Shown here piece after piece: positions 32,001 to 43,600 of a stretch of DNA of 64,000 nucleotides; within the stretch, counting starts at the first letter, position 1, and every line of letters begins with the position of its first letter. A program made the position numbers and the translations under genes. The notes under the pieces are model-generated. The model saw only the letters and a list, made by a program, of their open reading frames with translations, was not told the origin of the DNA and made no database searches. The stretch covers positions 5,146,001-5,210,000 of the forward strand of contig CM074759.1 in the NCBI GenBank assembly GCA_037355855.1, written 5' to 3'. Origin of the DNA: Pseudo-nitzschia pungens (Eukaryota; Bacillariophyta; Bacillariophyceae; Bacillariales; Bacillariaceae).

Positions 32001-34873
32001 TTGCTGACATGCCTGGTGACTTCTCTGTTGCTGATAAGAATGGCAATCGCGCTACCCTGGATCGTTTTGAAGTTGACCATGCTGACAAGACCCTTGGGGT
32101 TTTTATCTCCATGGATGGCAATGAGGAAGCCCAGATTGCTCACATGAAGTCACAGTCCCAGTCTTTTGGCTCTCAGCTCAAGGCTTCCAAGTGTGAGAAG
32201 AGGGCATCCCTCTACACATTCAAGTATTCTTTCATGAAGTCTGTTGAATACCCCATGCCTGTCACGCAACTTGATGAGGCCACTTGGACTAAGATAATTC
32301 ACCCAGCTCTTGTTCCTGTGCTGAATAAAGCAGGGATGTCACGGACATTTCCCAGACATGTATTCTATGGTCCTTCCCTCTATCAAGGCTTTGGTTTCAT
32401 TCACCCCTACCTCCTCCAAGAGTTCAGTCATATTGCCACCCTCTTCCAGGAATCTGTCAGGTCCTCCCAAACTGGTAGGATTCTCAGGCTAACTGCTGAG
32501 TCTCTACGGCTCGAACTTGGCATTCCTCTCCATCTTGGTGTCACACCATATCATCCTTTTGCTTCCTATGTCACTCCCTGCTGGTACAAACATGTGTGGA
32601 AGTTTTTCTCTGTTCACCCTGTGCGCTTGTTTGAAGACTTCCCAGATCTTCCCCTGCTACGTTCCAATGACTGCTATCTCATGCAAGCCTTTGTCAACGC
32701 TGGCTTCAGAGGTGCTGACTTGTCCCTCTTGAATCACATGCGCATGTCACTCAAGGCTATCTCCCTTGCTGACATTTGTACTCCAGATGGGAAGAGACTC
32801 TCTCCCATGGCTTTCCAGCTGATATCCTCCAATCACTTGAGGGATCATCTTGACTGGCCGAGATGTCCTCCATCTTGGCCTCCAGCAGCAAAGCGCTTAT
32901 GGACTAAGGCACTTCAGACCTGTTTTCTTCCCCCTTGTCCACCCCCTGCAGCCAGGGCACTGGCTCCTTCTTTTCATCTAGGGCCTTGGCTCTCTCCCCA
33001 GACAGCTTCTCTTTGGCCTTGGTTTTTGTCTCCATCCACCAACAGAATATTCTTCAAAACTTCTACTGGCTGGACTGTGAGCACCTCCCAGGGCAGGGGC
33101 AGATACAGGGTCACTGCTGAAATCCTTTCTGACAAACCAGCCTGCGCTGATGTGCTTGTCTGCCCTGTTATTTGTGGCCAAGTTGTCCGCGTTGTCGGGT
33201 CTTCAGCCTTTGTTTCTGAACCTCCTGACAAGGATCCTCTGGAGTACAATCCATTTGATTCTCTTCCAGACTCCCCTGCAGATGCCTTTGACGCACTCTG
33301 TGCGTCTCCAAGGGTACTTCTCCACAAATATTCCCTACCACAGGCTGGCTGTCAGCACATTGTTGATGCTATCCAGAGTGGTACTGCCAGTGCTGTCTGC
33401 GATGGTTCATTTGATCCTGACTTTCTCAGAGGAACTTCCGCTTTCATTTTGTCCCCCAATACCTCCGCCAAGACTGCTTCCTTGTTCCTCACTGGCTGTA
33501 ATTTTGTCAGTGGACCCCCTGAGGATCAATCATCCTATAGGAGTGAACTGGCAGGTATCATTGGAGTTCTCACCTGTTGCACTGCTCTGGTGAGTATCTT
33601 TGATATCGCTTCTGGCTCTATCACCATTGCTCTGGATGGTGACACAGCTCTCAAACAGGCTCAAGGATCTTGGCCATTGGTTATTTCCCAGAAGTCTTTT
33701 GATTATGTTTATGTCATCCGAAACATGATTTCTGCCCTGCCCATCTCTGTGCACTTTCAGTGGGTTCAGGGCCATCAAGCTGGAATCTTTCTTGATTGGT
33801 GGGCACTTCGCAATCATCAGGCTGACAGCATGGCCAAGGCTTTTCTCTCTGTCCATAGAGCTTCTGCCCATCACTATCCCAGACTTGTGTTTGAGCACTG
33901 GGCATTTTCTCTCAATGGATGCAAGTGTTCAAGGTTTGATCAGAATGCTCTGCATGTTGCCATTTCTGGTCCTCCTCTTCTTAAATATTGGCAGACCCAC
34001 CATGATATCCCCATTCCACAACCTGTTTTGGGTTCCATCCATTGGTGTGCCCATCTGTTTGCCTTCAAGCGACTCCCTCCTGGCATGCAAAGGTGGTTTG
34101 TCAAGTTTGCTTCTGGATGCATTGGTGTTGGCAACCAACTACTTCACTACCAGTATCAGGATCACTCCAGGTGCCCATTGTGTGATGCAGACAACGAGAA
34201 GGTTTCTCATGTGCTCTCCTGCAAGGATCCTGGGGCTGTCAGGCACAGTGTGTCGGCCTTCACGGGACCACTGCAGAAGAGGCTTGAAGTTGAACAAACT
34301 GATCCATCATTGGTTGCTGCCATTGTGGATCTTCTCACACGAGTTCGGAAGGGCCAGAACATTTATCCATCATCCTACTCCCTTGCAATTGCTTCTGCTG
34401 TCAGGGCACAGAGGACTATTGGTTGGCACAACTGGCTTCTTGGTAGGTGGTCTCCTCGCTGGTATCAAATCCAGGCTGACTACTACTCCCACATTGGAAG
34501 CAAGCGCTCTCCCAAACGTTGGGCTACAGCTATCATCCATCAGTTCTTTCTTACCTCCTGGGATCTTTGGACTTATAGGAATGAACGACTCCATGGTCCT
34601 GGGGGTACCCTTGATGCTGAACAACACCAATCTCTTGATGCTTCCATCACTTCAGAATTGGCAATTGGTGCAGCTGGTGCACTTCCCCAGTCACACTCCC
34701 TGTTACAAACCCCTTTCCACGTCCTACAAGGTTACACCCTGACTGCCAAGCGGCAGTGGCTTGCAACCATCCACCTTGCAAGGAAGCAATATGCAGCGCC
34801 TGTCCAACCAGTGCAGCCATACCAACAAGAGGCTGCTCTTCTCAGAGCCTGGCTTACTGGACCTCAGGGTTGA
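28961..34873 (+). CDS. LINE ORF2: APE endonuclease, RT, RNase H (1970 aa)
   Basis: Starts at the ATG at 28961, overlapping the end of ORF1 by 80 nt in another frame. The endonuclease (~residues 95-355) shows TFQNIG, FAEHCLNES, GIDQNAD, TPIDAIW and SDHRMLW. The reverse transcriptase (~770-1000) has AMNDAKGCYDRI, GCGQGNGIGPTLW and the catalytic FVDDTD. RNase H (~1475-1640) has CDGSF, YRSELAG, LDGDTAL and NHQADSMAK. A C-x2-C-x8-H-x4-C finger (CPLCD...HVLSC) is near residue 1740. All expected catalytic residues are present and the frame is unbroken, so the copy may be active. It would nick DNA and prime reverse transcription at the target. Confidence 0.93.
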   Translation: MPMSPPNQLRQLSLPCERLGFLLIMVRSSGTRFDGMPSNPNPINASPVSPFPPSASSPVSHFVQLTLHGDSLAAKDSDSFGHSFPQAPSSNSTIITFQNIGPQRRAAFMSRSKHNSRQFVKSNASVALFAEHCLNESKLLPCDLFNRRMKNVCPSSFSYLANNKHEASDCSWLQPGGTGFSIDQLFSSHKIAHGADPSGLGRWSFVKFQGRDGYTVTMFSAYCPVENDRDLGSVWNQQYRYFQAAENLFSPNPCILFHRDLTAALQVCLGAGDQVILGIDQNADVRTDGLSFELKALGFRDAILTLHSQSSPPATHNRNTTRTPIDAIWVSENVDVLRAGYCPFGGAYGMESDHRMLWIEVCNCSLMGKHLPPPVSFSRSKLQSSHPHLRQRYFKRVRHSFLKAGVFSLQAKLEHLLAQFQSGDISVRADLITTYEVLHETSTSLRLSVEQNLCHTRAGLVPWSPKLQVYRDTIDFWRRVVKLRQGVSTSHTVLKRLACKLSLYKGEHSDLSSALLHLKQAYRQYRAVKKLAPSWRDSFNQGLVDALLAEGKPHNQNASQIRARMRRERLQRELGLAARSIRGHVNKSAVLRAIAVGPDGVEQVLESQSTMVPAMAESNVRRQQQCLGTPSMTPSFIQDFGYLGTAHASAQVLDGTYNPPPATDKYLSEFLSCLKVPASILSLPPFDYSVCPADNAAAWKHQRERTASEPSCLSFAHHKAFALDPQLNKFDTLLRSVPLIVGFSPSAWQVITDVEIFKKPGEYRVDKMRLIQLMSPEFQINNKMIGRRILAHAERANAVAVDQHGSRKHHKAINTCLNKKLICDVLRQKRRSGAVAMNDAKGCYDRISHPIAGLTLQSFGVPAHVCEVLLSTLQHAQHHIKTGFGRSGPVYGDEPVPLSGCGQGNGIGPTLWALVSTIVFRMMQQAGHGVHLITSLSLQLVSLVGFAFVDDTDLFCAGSDSSTSGEELAVDFQGALDRWAGGIIATGGAIEPAKSFCYLIDFKWNGSGWDYRSIADMPGDFSVADKNGNRATLDRFEVDHADKTLGVFISMDGNEEAQIAHMKSQSQSFGSQLKASKCEKRASLYTFKYSFMKSVEYPMPVTQLDEATWTKIIHPALVPVLNKAGMSRTFPRHVFYGPSLYQGFGFIHPYLLQEFSHIATLFQESVRSSQTGRILRLTAESLRLELGIPLHLGVTPYHPFASYVTPCWYKHVWKFFSVHPVRLFEDFPDLPLLRSNDCYLMQAFVNAGFRGADLSLLNHMRMSLKAISLADICTPDGKRLSPMAFQLISSNHLRDHLDWPRCPPSWPPAAKRLWTKALQTCFLPPCPPPAARALAPSFHLGPWLSPQTASLWPWFLSPSTNRIFFKTSTGWTVSTSQGRGRYRVTAEILSDKPACADVLVCPVICGQVVRVVGSSAFVSEPPDKDPLEYNPFDSLPDSPADAFDALCASPRVLLHKYSLPQAGCQHIVDAIQSGTASAVCDGSFDPDFLRGTSAFILSPNTSAKTASLFLTGCNFVSGPPEDQSSYRSELAGIIGVLTCCTALVSIFDIASGSITIALDGDTALKQAQGSWPLVISQKSFDYVYVIRNMISALPISVHFQWVQGHQAGIFLDWWALRNHQADSMAKAFLSVHRASAHHYPRLVFEHWAFSLNGCKCSRFDQNALHVAISGPPLLKYWQTHHDIPIPQPVLGSIHWCAHLFAFKRLPPGMQRWFVKFASGCIGVGNQLLHYQYQDHSRCPLCDADNEKVSHVLSCKDPGAVRHSVSAFTGPLQKRLEVEQTDPSLVAAIVDLLTRVRKGQNIYPSSYSLAIASAVRAQRTIGWHNWLLGRWSPRWYQIQADYYSHIGSKRSPKRWATAIIHQFFLTSWDLWTYRNERLHGPGGTLDAEQHQSLDASITSELAIGAAGALPQSHSLLQTPFHVLQGYTLTAKRQWLATIHLARKQYAAPVQPVQPYQQEAALLRAWLTGPQG

Positions 34874-35176
34874 TTACACTTTGTCCCTTGGTTTTGTCTT
34901 CTGTTCCTGCTTCTCATCCTGTCCCATCCCTTTTGATACTGGATCTTATCCCAATATCTTCACTCCCATTTCCCTTTCTCTCAAGTCCCTCTTTTGTGGG
35001 CCTTGTTTGTCCTTTTCCCTGCTTGATGTTCAAGGTTTGTTTGAAAATTTGTCGTTCTGCCACTTGGGGTCCTGACTCTATGATGGAGGCGACGTTAAAG
35101 TCTGGTTACAGACTGAGTAATTTAGTTTCACCTTTGGTGATTAAAGTTATTTAAATACGTATATTATTATTATTAT
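34874..35176 (+). other. LINE 3' UTR and ATT-repeat tail
   Basis: 300 bp without coding signal, ending in ATTAAAGTTATTTAAATACG and then (ATT)n up to the TSD copy at 35177. Simple-repeat tails in place of poly(A) are known in I-type LINEs. Confidence 0.8.
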
Positions 35177-35191
35177 CCATCGTTTACGCTT
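35177..35191 (+). repeat. LINE target-site duplication, right copy
   Basis: CCATCGTTTACGCTT, identical to 23541-23555. Confidence 0.95.
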
Positions 35192-38100
35192 GGAATTGAT
35201 CTTTCCCTCATTTTTTCCATAACACATACTCCAGAATCAATGTCGACAAATTTTTCCGAAAGCAAAATGGACTCGTCATCATGTAACTGCCACTCCGTTT
35301 TTTTTTCTTTCTTGCTCAAGAATTTAAGCAGGGGCAAATCGCGGAAACGACTGATTGATTTCCTGCATGATTCAGGGCAATTCACGTGATGGTATGTAGT
35401 GATACGCCCGACTCGTGGCAATACTAAGATCACCGACCACCATCTATGGTCATCTGATTCCGGTGAATTACAGAAGACTGGAAAGTAAATCTGATTCGGA
35501 CAAAATGTTTTACCGTCGTGATGGAACGTGTATGGTATTGAATAATCAACTTCGTGATTATTACTATCCGCCGATTGGTGAACAAAAAACTTTGGCCTTG
35601 ATTTTTCGTCGGAAAATGCTTGCCGGTTGAACATAACGGCAAAAGCATTCATCAAACAAGGTATAATTTTACCTGGTTTGCACTCGATTATATCACGAAA
35701 ACACTGCACAGTAAAGTTGAAATGCAAATCCCCACCAACCTTCTTCTCCAATAGCTTTTTCTGTAACTCAGATGATGTGAGGTGTTCCACACATGAAGAC
35801 AACTTTGATACTATCTCTCGAATCAATACCTCAACCTCAGCGTTTGGAATACCCTGGAGAATTATATTCGATTTAGCCCCATCGGTAGATTCGTCCTCGT
35901 CATCTTCCACGATCTTTGGATGTTGTTTTGGAACAATTTCGCCTTCCGTTGCAGCTATATTCAGGGCATCGGTGAAACCTGGACTACCCTGGATTTCCGT
36001 TTCAGGATCCAAAGCAGAAACTTGTGTTAACGGAACATCATTTCCCTGGGTATTCTCCGAGTTAGAAGTAACGCCGAGATAAAAACCCAACGATCTGTGG
36101 AAATTGGGTGTGTCCAACATTGGGCATCCAATCCCGTAATTCTGACTTGATTTTCCAAGACTGTATACATAAGCCGACAAATCCTCATCGATCAGTTTTT
36201 GTGCGAATCGGTCTACTATTTCCCCCAAAGCAAAAGACAGGCTTCTGTCTTCCTGCAAATTGAAGATTTCCTCGTTGTCCCCGAAGTCAATTGTTCCATT
36301 CAGAGCATCAATTTCATCTTGATTCACACCATGCCCGAAGAATTTCTTGCGTTGCGGTGAATACAAACTATTATCATCGCCGTCGCACAACTCTATCAGT
36401 GGCTTTTCCACAGGAAGATTATCTTCGTCTGGGGTGTATGGTTGCTGTCTCGCCAAATCACTGATTTCGTATATTATATATTCACCCGGCACGATATCAG
36501 ACAATCGACAAAAATTGTCAGGGTCGACACCATCATCTTCACCGGATGCGATTCTCTGTTTACCGTCGCTGACTAGATTCATTTGATCAATTCCGTCCAC
36601 CCCTAGATCTCCATTCTCCTCACGTTGATATTCTTTATGAGTTTTGTCGAGTTTCCGTTGCCTAGAAATAGCAAAAGGTCTGTTGATTTTTGCCAAAGGA
36701 GATAAAACGCCACCTTCTCTCTTACTAATTCGACGGTACCCGGGTCTAAAAGGTGAGGCAGTTAATTCTCCGTTGGATGTAATACGCTTTCCCTTCGAAT
36801 CCGTAGACTTGGAATACTTCGGAGGGGGACTCAGCTTGTGTGGTGCATGTAAATTTCTTGTGTCAACTGTTGTAGGTTCATAAATTTCCAGGCAATTCTT
36901 TGCCGAGGTGAAGGGATCGCCCAATCCATATTGGTTATTTGATCTCTGGAACAGGCTGCGTGAGCATGATGAGAGACTGGAAGAATGATATACCAATGAC
37001 TCCATTATGCCGCTTACAGGAATGGTAACCGGGAGGGGCCAACAGGGATGCCCCTTCGCCACAGACAATCCAATCCAAAAACACGGACATATAGACTGTC
37101 TCATTTGTGTAAATTCAACGTGAAGTTGACAGGTGGTTGTAAAACATAATATCTCACGAGCACTCAATATATTGTCTTCGCATAGAGACAAAAAGGCATT
37201 CCTCATATGGTAATTCGGACGATGATTCCATTTCATCACATAAAGATGGGTGCATTCATCATTGTCTCGGCGAATTGTTATTCTGATACCATCCTTTCCA
37301 TTGTGATTCGTCACAAAACTAGGACATCCGTGTACGGTAAAATCGTTGTTCCTCGCTTCTTGGCTATTGAACACGTTGATTTGTTGACCGATAGACGATA
37401 AAACGGAAGAACCATTGTCATTCTTCAATTTCACCAAAAACTTCGAAACAGCATCGTTATACATATTAACAAAGGCGACATTCGTGGAATGGGGGAGTTT
37501 GTATCGTACGTCGTTGGCAAGAAGTTTTCCCGCAACAGTCTCGGCCAAATTGGTTCGCTTGAATCCCATTCTCAGCGTACGCTCGTGACGCCTCATTGGT
37601 GCTCTCTTGACAAACCTAAAATTAGATGAGTAGGCCGCTGCCTGACAACCACCAGTTTCTACCAACATTTGCGTGACATCGTCCGTGCCATCAAACAGAT
37701 TGTGCATATATTCCAAAAAATAAAATTGTTCCGAGAAAGTCTGCATATTCAATAGAAAAACATCCTCTTTGTAATTCTCCGAGTTACCAAATACAGTCCA
37801 CAATTTTGGGTCGTACCTGATTATGTACAGAATTAAACCAGCACATTCCTTCCTAGTTCGACCCTGGTTTAGATCTACTAAATCGGAGAAAAGTGAGATC
37901 AAGTGACCAAAAAATGAGTCGCTAGAAGTAGAATCGGAAGCACCGATTATGTGCCGGGTCAATGTCTGGTGACTCTGTAGCACCCAAGCGTTATGTTTGT
38001 TTGTAATTTCCGTTTTTCCGTGACGATAGTTCGCGAAAAGTGACTTGTGTTTAACGCGAATTGATCGAATTAGATGTTGCAAGCATAAAGTTACCCGGAA

Positions 38101-39114
38101 CGACACTTGGAACTGTTTGAAGAATGCATCGAATGTCGATATAAGTGGTCCCTGGTCGGTGACGAAAGCATGCTTGTCAAGCTCAAGTCCGTGCTTTATA
38201 CAACACTGAACCACCCAAGCAAGCTGTGATTTGTTTTCCCGCGGGATTATTGCCCATGCAAGCGGCAAAGTGTCACCGAATATCGTCTTCGTCACCAAAA
38301 CGAAACAAACCCCGTCGTAACTTTTCTCCTTGTAGTGGAAACAGTCGCCAACGAAAACTGGTGTCGTATTTGTTCCGAAATACTGTCGGTTAGCCATTGG
38401 AGTGGATATGAAGGAACGATAGAAACGACCCTTATCGTCGGGCTGTAACATAACAGTGAGGTCTTTGTTGGAATCTGCCAGTGCTTGCATCCAATTGAAC
38501 ATAGTTGTAAATTGTTGAACGGGTAAATATTTCTGAATGTGTTTGTAAACGGACAATTTTGCACGCCTCATCAAAACTCCGGGTGTTGGATTAAGAGTCG
38601 GAAACTCCGACTCTGCAAGCCATTTGAACAGCATTGAATTTTTCAATTGCTTGACGTCGGGATATAGAGAAATATTGTCCCGAATATATTTCTGAAAAGG
38701 AGGAAAATGAACAAGAATGTTCTGGCGATCATTCACAGGTAGCGGTTTGCGGGCATGTTCATTAACCTTCGCGAAGTCGTCAATATTTTCGAACGGTAAG
38801 AGGTACCATTTTGTTGTACTGGCATTTTCACCGCTCATCAAAGGGTCAGCTTGTTCATCCGCCTGTTTACAAGAGACTAGGATGTAGATACCCGTACATT
38901 TGCACATAAATCGTCTTGTATATCTCTCTTTCCGATACGTTGTTTTTGACGAAGTGACAACATGGAGACCCCATCTGTTATAACAGTAAGAAGCAAGATC
39001 CTCCGCTAAATGGGAGGTTGTAGAACAGAAAGGAGGAGGGGCTCGGCGATACGCCTCGAGTGACATTGGATGCCAACTTCTAATAGACACCGTACCGTCC
39101 TTGATAATCGTCAT

Positions 39115-39307
39115 ACCGGATTAGTATTGTGGAAACGGAACAATAATTTCGGGAGAACAGAAACAATGTAAAAAAATAATTGAAAACGTATTAAAATGGA
39201 AAATGCCGACATAACTGAACCAAAAAAATGATGTCATAACGGAAGAAACAAAAAATTAACGTGTACAAAAAATTACTATGATTCGGCGATACATGAAATG
39301 TTTCAGT
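39115..39307 (-). promoter_or_regulatory. MULE transposase upstream region, left of copia-A
   Basis: AT-rich leader between the transposase ATG and the copia-A LTR. Together with 49110-49309 it forms the ~445-bp promoter-side end of the MULE that copia-A interrupts. No motif is assigned. Confidence 0.5.
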
Positions 39308-40163
39308 TGCGTTGATATTGCTCGTCAGCAAATAAAATAGGGAAAGCCCTAACAATAATACCACATAAGGTCCTGACAAATAGTGAGACTACAGTGGATA
39401 CTGTTCAAGCTCTATTGCATACACTGATTTACTACAAGGTACTTCCCTAGAGGTGCATCGGAATCATCGTAAGGGGAGGGCATGATAGGTGTTTATTTTA
39501 GAGTGGAAAAGAAAGAGTGAAAGTATAGTGGATGGAGCTGAGCGCTCAGCTCAGCTCTGTATCGTAGCGTGACAGCGCTTCGCTAACTCGTACAGCGTAC
39601 AGCGTACAGCCCTGTAGGCTTAGTACTGTATTCTATGGAGTAGCGTTAGCGCTTAATTAATATCCAATCGTGTGCTAGCGCTAACTCGCTTGCTGGCTTG
39701 CTCGTGTGCTAACTTGAAAACTGTCTGGGTTAGGTATCCGGTCATAGTACATATTGTACACCAATGACCTCACCCCGGCGGTAGCATAGAGGGTAGCATG
39801 CTAGGGTAGCATGGTAGGTTAGCATATCCAGTATCTCGTAGCATTAGCAACCCTAACCTTGTAGGTTCATGCTACACCCTGTGCTAGTGTCGGTGCTATA
39901 CCCGGGGTATGTACAACTGGTACAAATCCTACTCGAGGACCCAGGTATCTTGGATTTAGCACCCCATACCATATAGGGTAAGCCTGTTGCTAAGCCTGTT
40001 GCTAAGCCTGTTGCTAAGCCTGTTGCTAGGTGCTTATGCTAGATATTAGCACACAGCTCAGCTCCTTGTAGTTAGTTACTGGGTGCTGGCACATGTAGCT
40101 CCAGTACACTTCTCTACACAGGAGCCCTAGCACCACAGCCTGTAGCATCATCTTGAATCAACA
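39308..40163 (-). repeat. Copia-A 3' LTR (856 bp)
   Basis: Element-sense ends are TGTTGATTCAAG and CAATATCAACGCA. It has four copies of the 12-bp AGCAACAGGCTT repeat; the 5' LTR has five. Confidence 0.93.
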
Positions 40164-40639
40164 TAGTCCCCGTGATTCATGCTAGTGGTCCTGTATTGAG
40201 CAAACACATTGGTCCCCGGAAACTGATACTCCCAGGGGGACACCAACATGAGAGCTTGCTGTAACAGAGCACTTGCATGGATCATAACAGAATTCAGGGA
40301 TGCTTCCGTGTAACTTGTCAGAGATCAAACTGCATCAAATATTGCAGTTCTTCTATCAGAGGCCCGGCTGATTTGGTTAAAAGAAAAAAAAAAAGGGGGG
40401 GTGAACCGTCGGACGTTTTGCCCTTAGTTCCGAGCCGAAGGACGCGTTGCCCCTTGGTTCAACTCCTTGACACGTACAAGGAAATCAATCAGCCTATTGT
40501 AATTCAAATCTATAGTCCCCGGAACCGATGTACCCGGAGACTCCCGAACATGTACCATCGTACATACGAAAATATATCATCTGCTTCCAAACTGCTTGTC
40601 AGGGACCAAAGGTACCCCAAATATTGCAGCTAACAGCTT
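40164..40639 (-). other. Copia-A 3' untranslated region
   Basis: Sequence between the pol stop and the 3' LTR. It holds two diverged copies of a ~45-bp block starting (G/A)GTCCCCGGAA (about 40211 and 40516 on the plus strand) and an A12/G8 homopolymer pair (40381-40400). A short purine run (CACGGGGAC in element sense) next to the LTR may be the polypurine tract. Confidence 0.6.
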
Positions 40640-43600
40640 CTACCACATGCAGCGCTCGCAGTGGCTCTTCAACATGGGACCATTGAGCAACTTGGTGAAT
40701 AGATCTGCAATATTGCTCTCACCTGGTTCCTTTGCGACACGGATTGTTCCAGCAGCAATAGCCTCCCGGGCTTTGTGGTAGGCAACGCTGTTATGCTTCT
40801 TGTTGCATGGGCTCTCCAGTCTGGTAACATTCTTAACAACTGATTCATTGTCACAGAATACATTCGTGGATCCTGCAATGGGCACGCCTAACATCCGGAG
40901 CTTGTACCTAAGCCCCTCAATCATCTCAACAGCAATGCGCATTGCCACGATCTCAGAGCCAAAGGTAGAAGTCTCCACTGTAGTTTGCCTCTTGCTGAGC
41001 CAAAGAATGGGGGCATTGTTCAAGAAAATAATGATTCCAGTATGCGAGCGTCTCGTTGCCTTACAACCAGCATGGTCAGCATCAACGAAACAGCTCATGA
41101 TAACAGCCTTGCCTAATGCCTCTGGAGCATCCGGTGGGATAACTTCCTTGGCATCTGGATAGAACTCACTCCAGTCACACTGAGTGAAGCTGGGTTCATC
41201 CACATCGGGGATCATATCATCAAACACCAGCCTGGACCTGCTGTGGTTCTTGATGTAAGCAAACATATGGAATAACTGATTCAAGTGGCCGGCCCTTGCC
41301 TGAGCCAAATACCTTGACATGAGGGACACAGGCGTTACCAAATCCAGCCTTCCAAGCTCACAAAGCCATCTGAGAACTCCGATAAGGCCCTGGTAGTAGT
41401 TCTGCATCTGAGGATCCAGCTCCTGGGTCAAATCAACCTCAGGCCTGTATTCAGACGTCAGGGGAGTGGTCACCTTCTTTGGAAGATACTTGTATCCGTA
41501 TTTCTCAGTTCCTAGCTCCTGCTCCACTGCATCCACAGCCTTCTTTGCATACTTCTCGGAGGACATAGCCCACTTAGGGATAGGGTCACCCTCAATCTTG
41601 TACTCGCTGATGTCAGCGCCAAGATACAGCTTTGGGACTTCTATAGTACCATCCTTGAGTGTAAACCGTTGTTCTATACTCTCCAGTTGGCGCCTTGGAT
41701 CTTCACTGCAGCAGACAATATCATCCACATAAGCAATTAGATATGCCCAGTATCTGGTCCCATCCTTCTTGGTCTCAACTCGCATATGGACGTCAGGGTC
41801 TGCCTTACATGGTTGGTACCCCAGCTCTCTTAGATGCTTAGTTAGATAGGATCTAAATGAAGCGCCTGCAACTGGCAAACCATACAGAGCCCTTACAATC
41901 TTGCAGACTTGTCCAACCAAATGGGGAGGGAATCCATCTTCTGCGCGCGCCACCAAATAGTACTTCTTCTTGATAGGTGCTGTGAGGTAGGCATTCTGAA
42001 TATCAGCAGATAGTACATCCAATCCATTCAGGGCTGCCAGCAGGAAGAATATGCGGACAGAATCTCTGCTCGGTACACTGCTAAAGGTATGTTCCTTAGC
42101 TGTGGCTTGTACCTTGTGTCCATCTGCGACGAGCCTTGCTTTCCTTGTAAGGGATCCCAACTTTACGTCAAATATCATGTGGGTTGTAATCTTGCTGAAT
42201 CCTTCAGCCTTGAGCCCATCCACTGTGTAACTGGGATCAAACTCAAACGCCATCTCGTTGTTCTTCATCTCCTTTGCAATTGCCTTTTGCCAATAGTCTG
42301 TACCAGTCTTCTTGTCAATAGCAAGGGCTTCGGGAATAGAATGTGGCAGTTCCACACCATATTTATGTGTGCGGTCCCAATACTTGTTGGATTTCTTGGT
42401 GGCCTTGAGGAGTCTTCTTTTCCTTCGGAGTACATGGTGCACCCACCATTTGAAAGCTGGTTCGTCTGCAATCTGGTTATCAACAGCATACTGCGCAGCC
42501 TCAACAGGAAAGGACTCCTTGATATCACCTAACTTGCACCAGGATTCAGTCCCATCCTTCCAACTGACCAGGAGCCTCCACCCCTTGGTTGTAACAGGAC
42601 GGACCTTCTTGGACTTGGTGCTGGATTTGGCAGCTTGTTCTTTGGTAACTGCCGTCTCATCCTTTTCGTGGTCAATGATCTCATCTAGTAGAGTGAACAT
42701 TCGGCCCTCGTCATCAACTGAACTGTACATGTTCTCAGCAACGATGTTTGCAGTATACTGCTCCACCGTACCATCAGGGAGCTGCAAATCGTACATCCTG
42801 GTATCAAGGATAGGGTTATTATTCCTTATGCCCAACGGATTGCCATCCAGATCAGTAGTTCTTGCTTTGACGGTGCACTTGAGCCGTTCGTCTCCCTTCT
42901 GGATCATAACCTTGTTTCCAATGTACTCATCATAGGTATTTCCATCGGGTACAAGCTCATCCACGTCTGGAATAGAGGCCTCCGGTTCTGCCATGGTCTT
43001 GGTGTCATCGTCTGGCCACCTATCCTGGTGGTTCTCAAATAGTTCCTCTGGAGGTTGGGGATACACGTCTTGAAACTGAACATCCGTGTTCTCAAGCTTG
43101 TCCCCGATCTTGGATTCAACTGCTTGGTCAAATGAGTCCATTGCCCTTTTGACGTCATGAGCTCTCCACTCTGCTTCGGTGACAGCTCTAACAGTGTTAG
43201 TGCTTACTGGAAGCGCAGATTCGGCAAGGATCCAGTGGCAGTCACCACCTCCAAACATCCTCCCACACGGACCAAGCCAACGCCCGAGCTTCTCTGTACC
43301 ATCAGACAGGTCAGTCCAATAGACAAAATCATACCACTCGTGTGCTTGGTACAGGGAGATGTCCGGCATGTACCCATGTACTAACTCAAAGGGAGTTCTT
43401 TCCATGCATGCCGCATCGCTGGATACAGTCCTCTGCCTGATTGCTGCAACAAGCTCACCACAGAATGCCCACAGACGCTTGGGGGATTTCTTCCTTGCAG
43501 TCTTCTTCCGGATGCTTCTGCTGAGGTGCCCTATGCTCAGTTCTGCTCTGTTCTGGAATGGACAGTGTGGTTGGATGAACGTTTGATGGATATTGTTCTT

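Larger units (their letters stand above)
23556..35176 (+). mobile_element. LINE (non-LTR) retrotransposon, 11.6 kb, full length
   Basis: Flanked by a perfect 15-bp duplication. Order: a 2.5-kb untranslated region with tandem repeats, ORF1 (26085-29040), ORF2 (28961-34873) with APE-type endonuclease, RT, RNase H and a CCHC-type finger, a 300-bp 3' UTR and an (ATT)n tail ending at 35176. APE plus RNase H places it near the I/Tad/Jockey side of LINEs; the clade is inferred. The perfect TSD and long open ORF2 suggest recent insertion. Confidence 0.93.
23243..39114 (-). pseudogene. MULE transposase with degenerate C48-like domain, interrupted by the LINE
   Basis: Coding pieces are 39114-35192 and, beyond the LINE, 23555-23243. 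Removing the LINE and one TSD copy gives exactly 1412 codons including the stop, so the break is the LINE alone. The ATG is at 39114. The DDE-type core has Asp in VGDCFHYKEK (residue ~257) and VTDQGP (~320), followed by FRVTLCLQHL; I could not assign the third acidic residue. A long acidic linker (~residues 850-1100) leads to a C-terminal region like Ulp1: HRWWSVILV, then IDSGVCVM (~1290), where the usual DCG reads DSG. The tail has two copies of a ~17-residue repeat (NFGSSVKRNIS...KNER). No SWIM finger is seen here. As it stands the protein would stop at 35173. Confidence 0.8.

Noticed and set aside
40381..40400. A12/G8 run as a polypurine tract of copia-A
   Set aside because: It is ~220 bp away from the 3' LTR and on the opposite strand from the one required.
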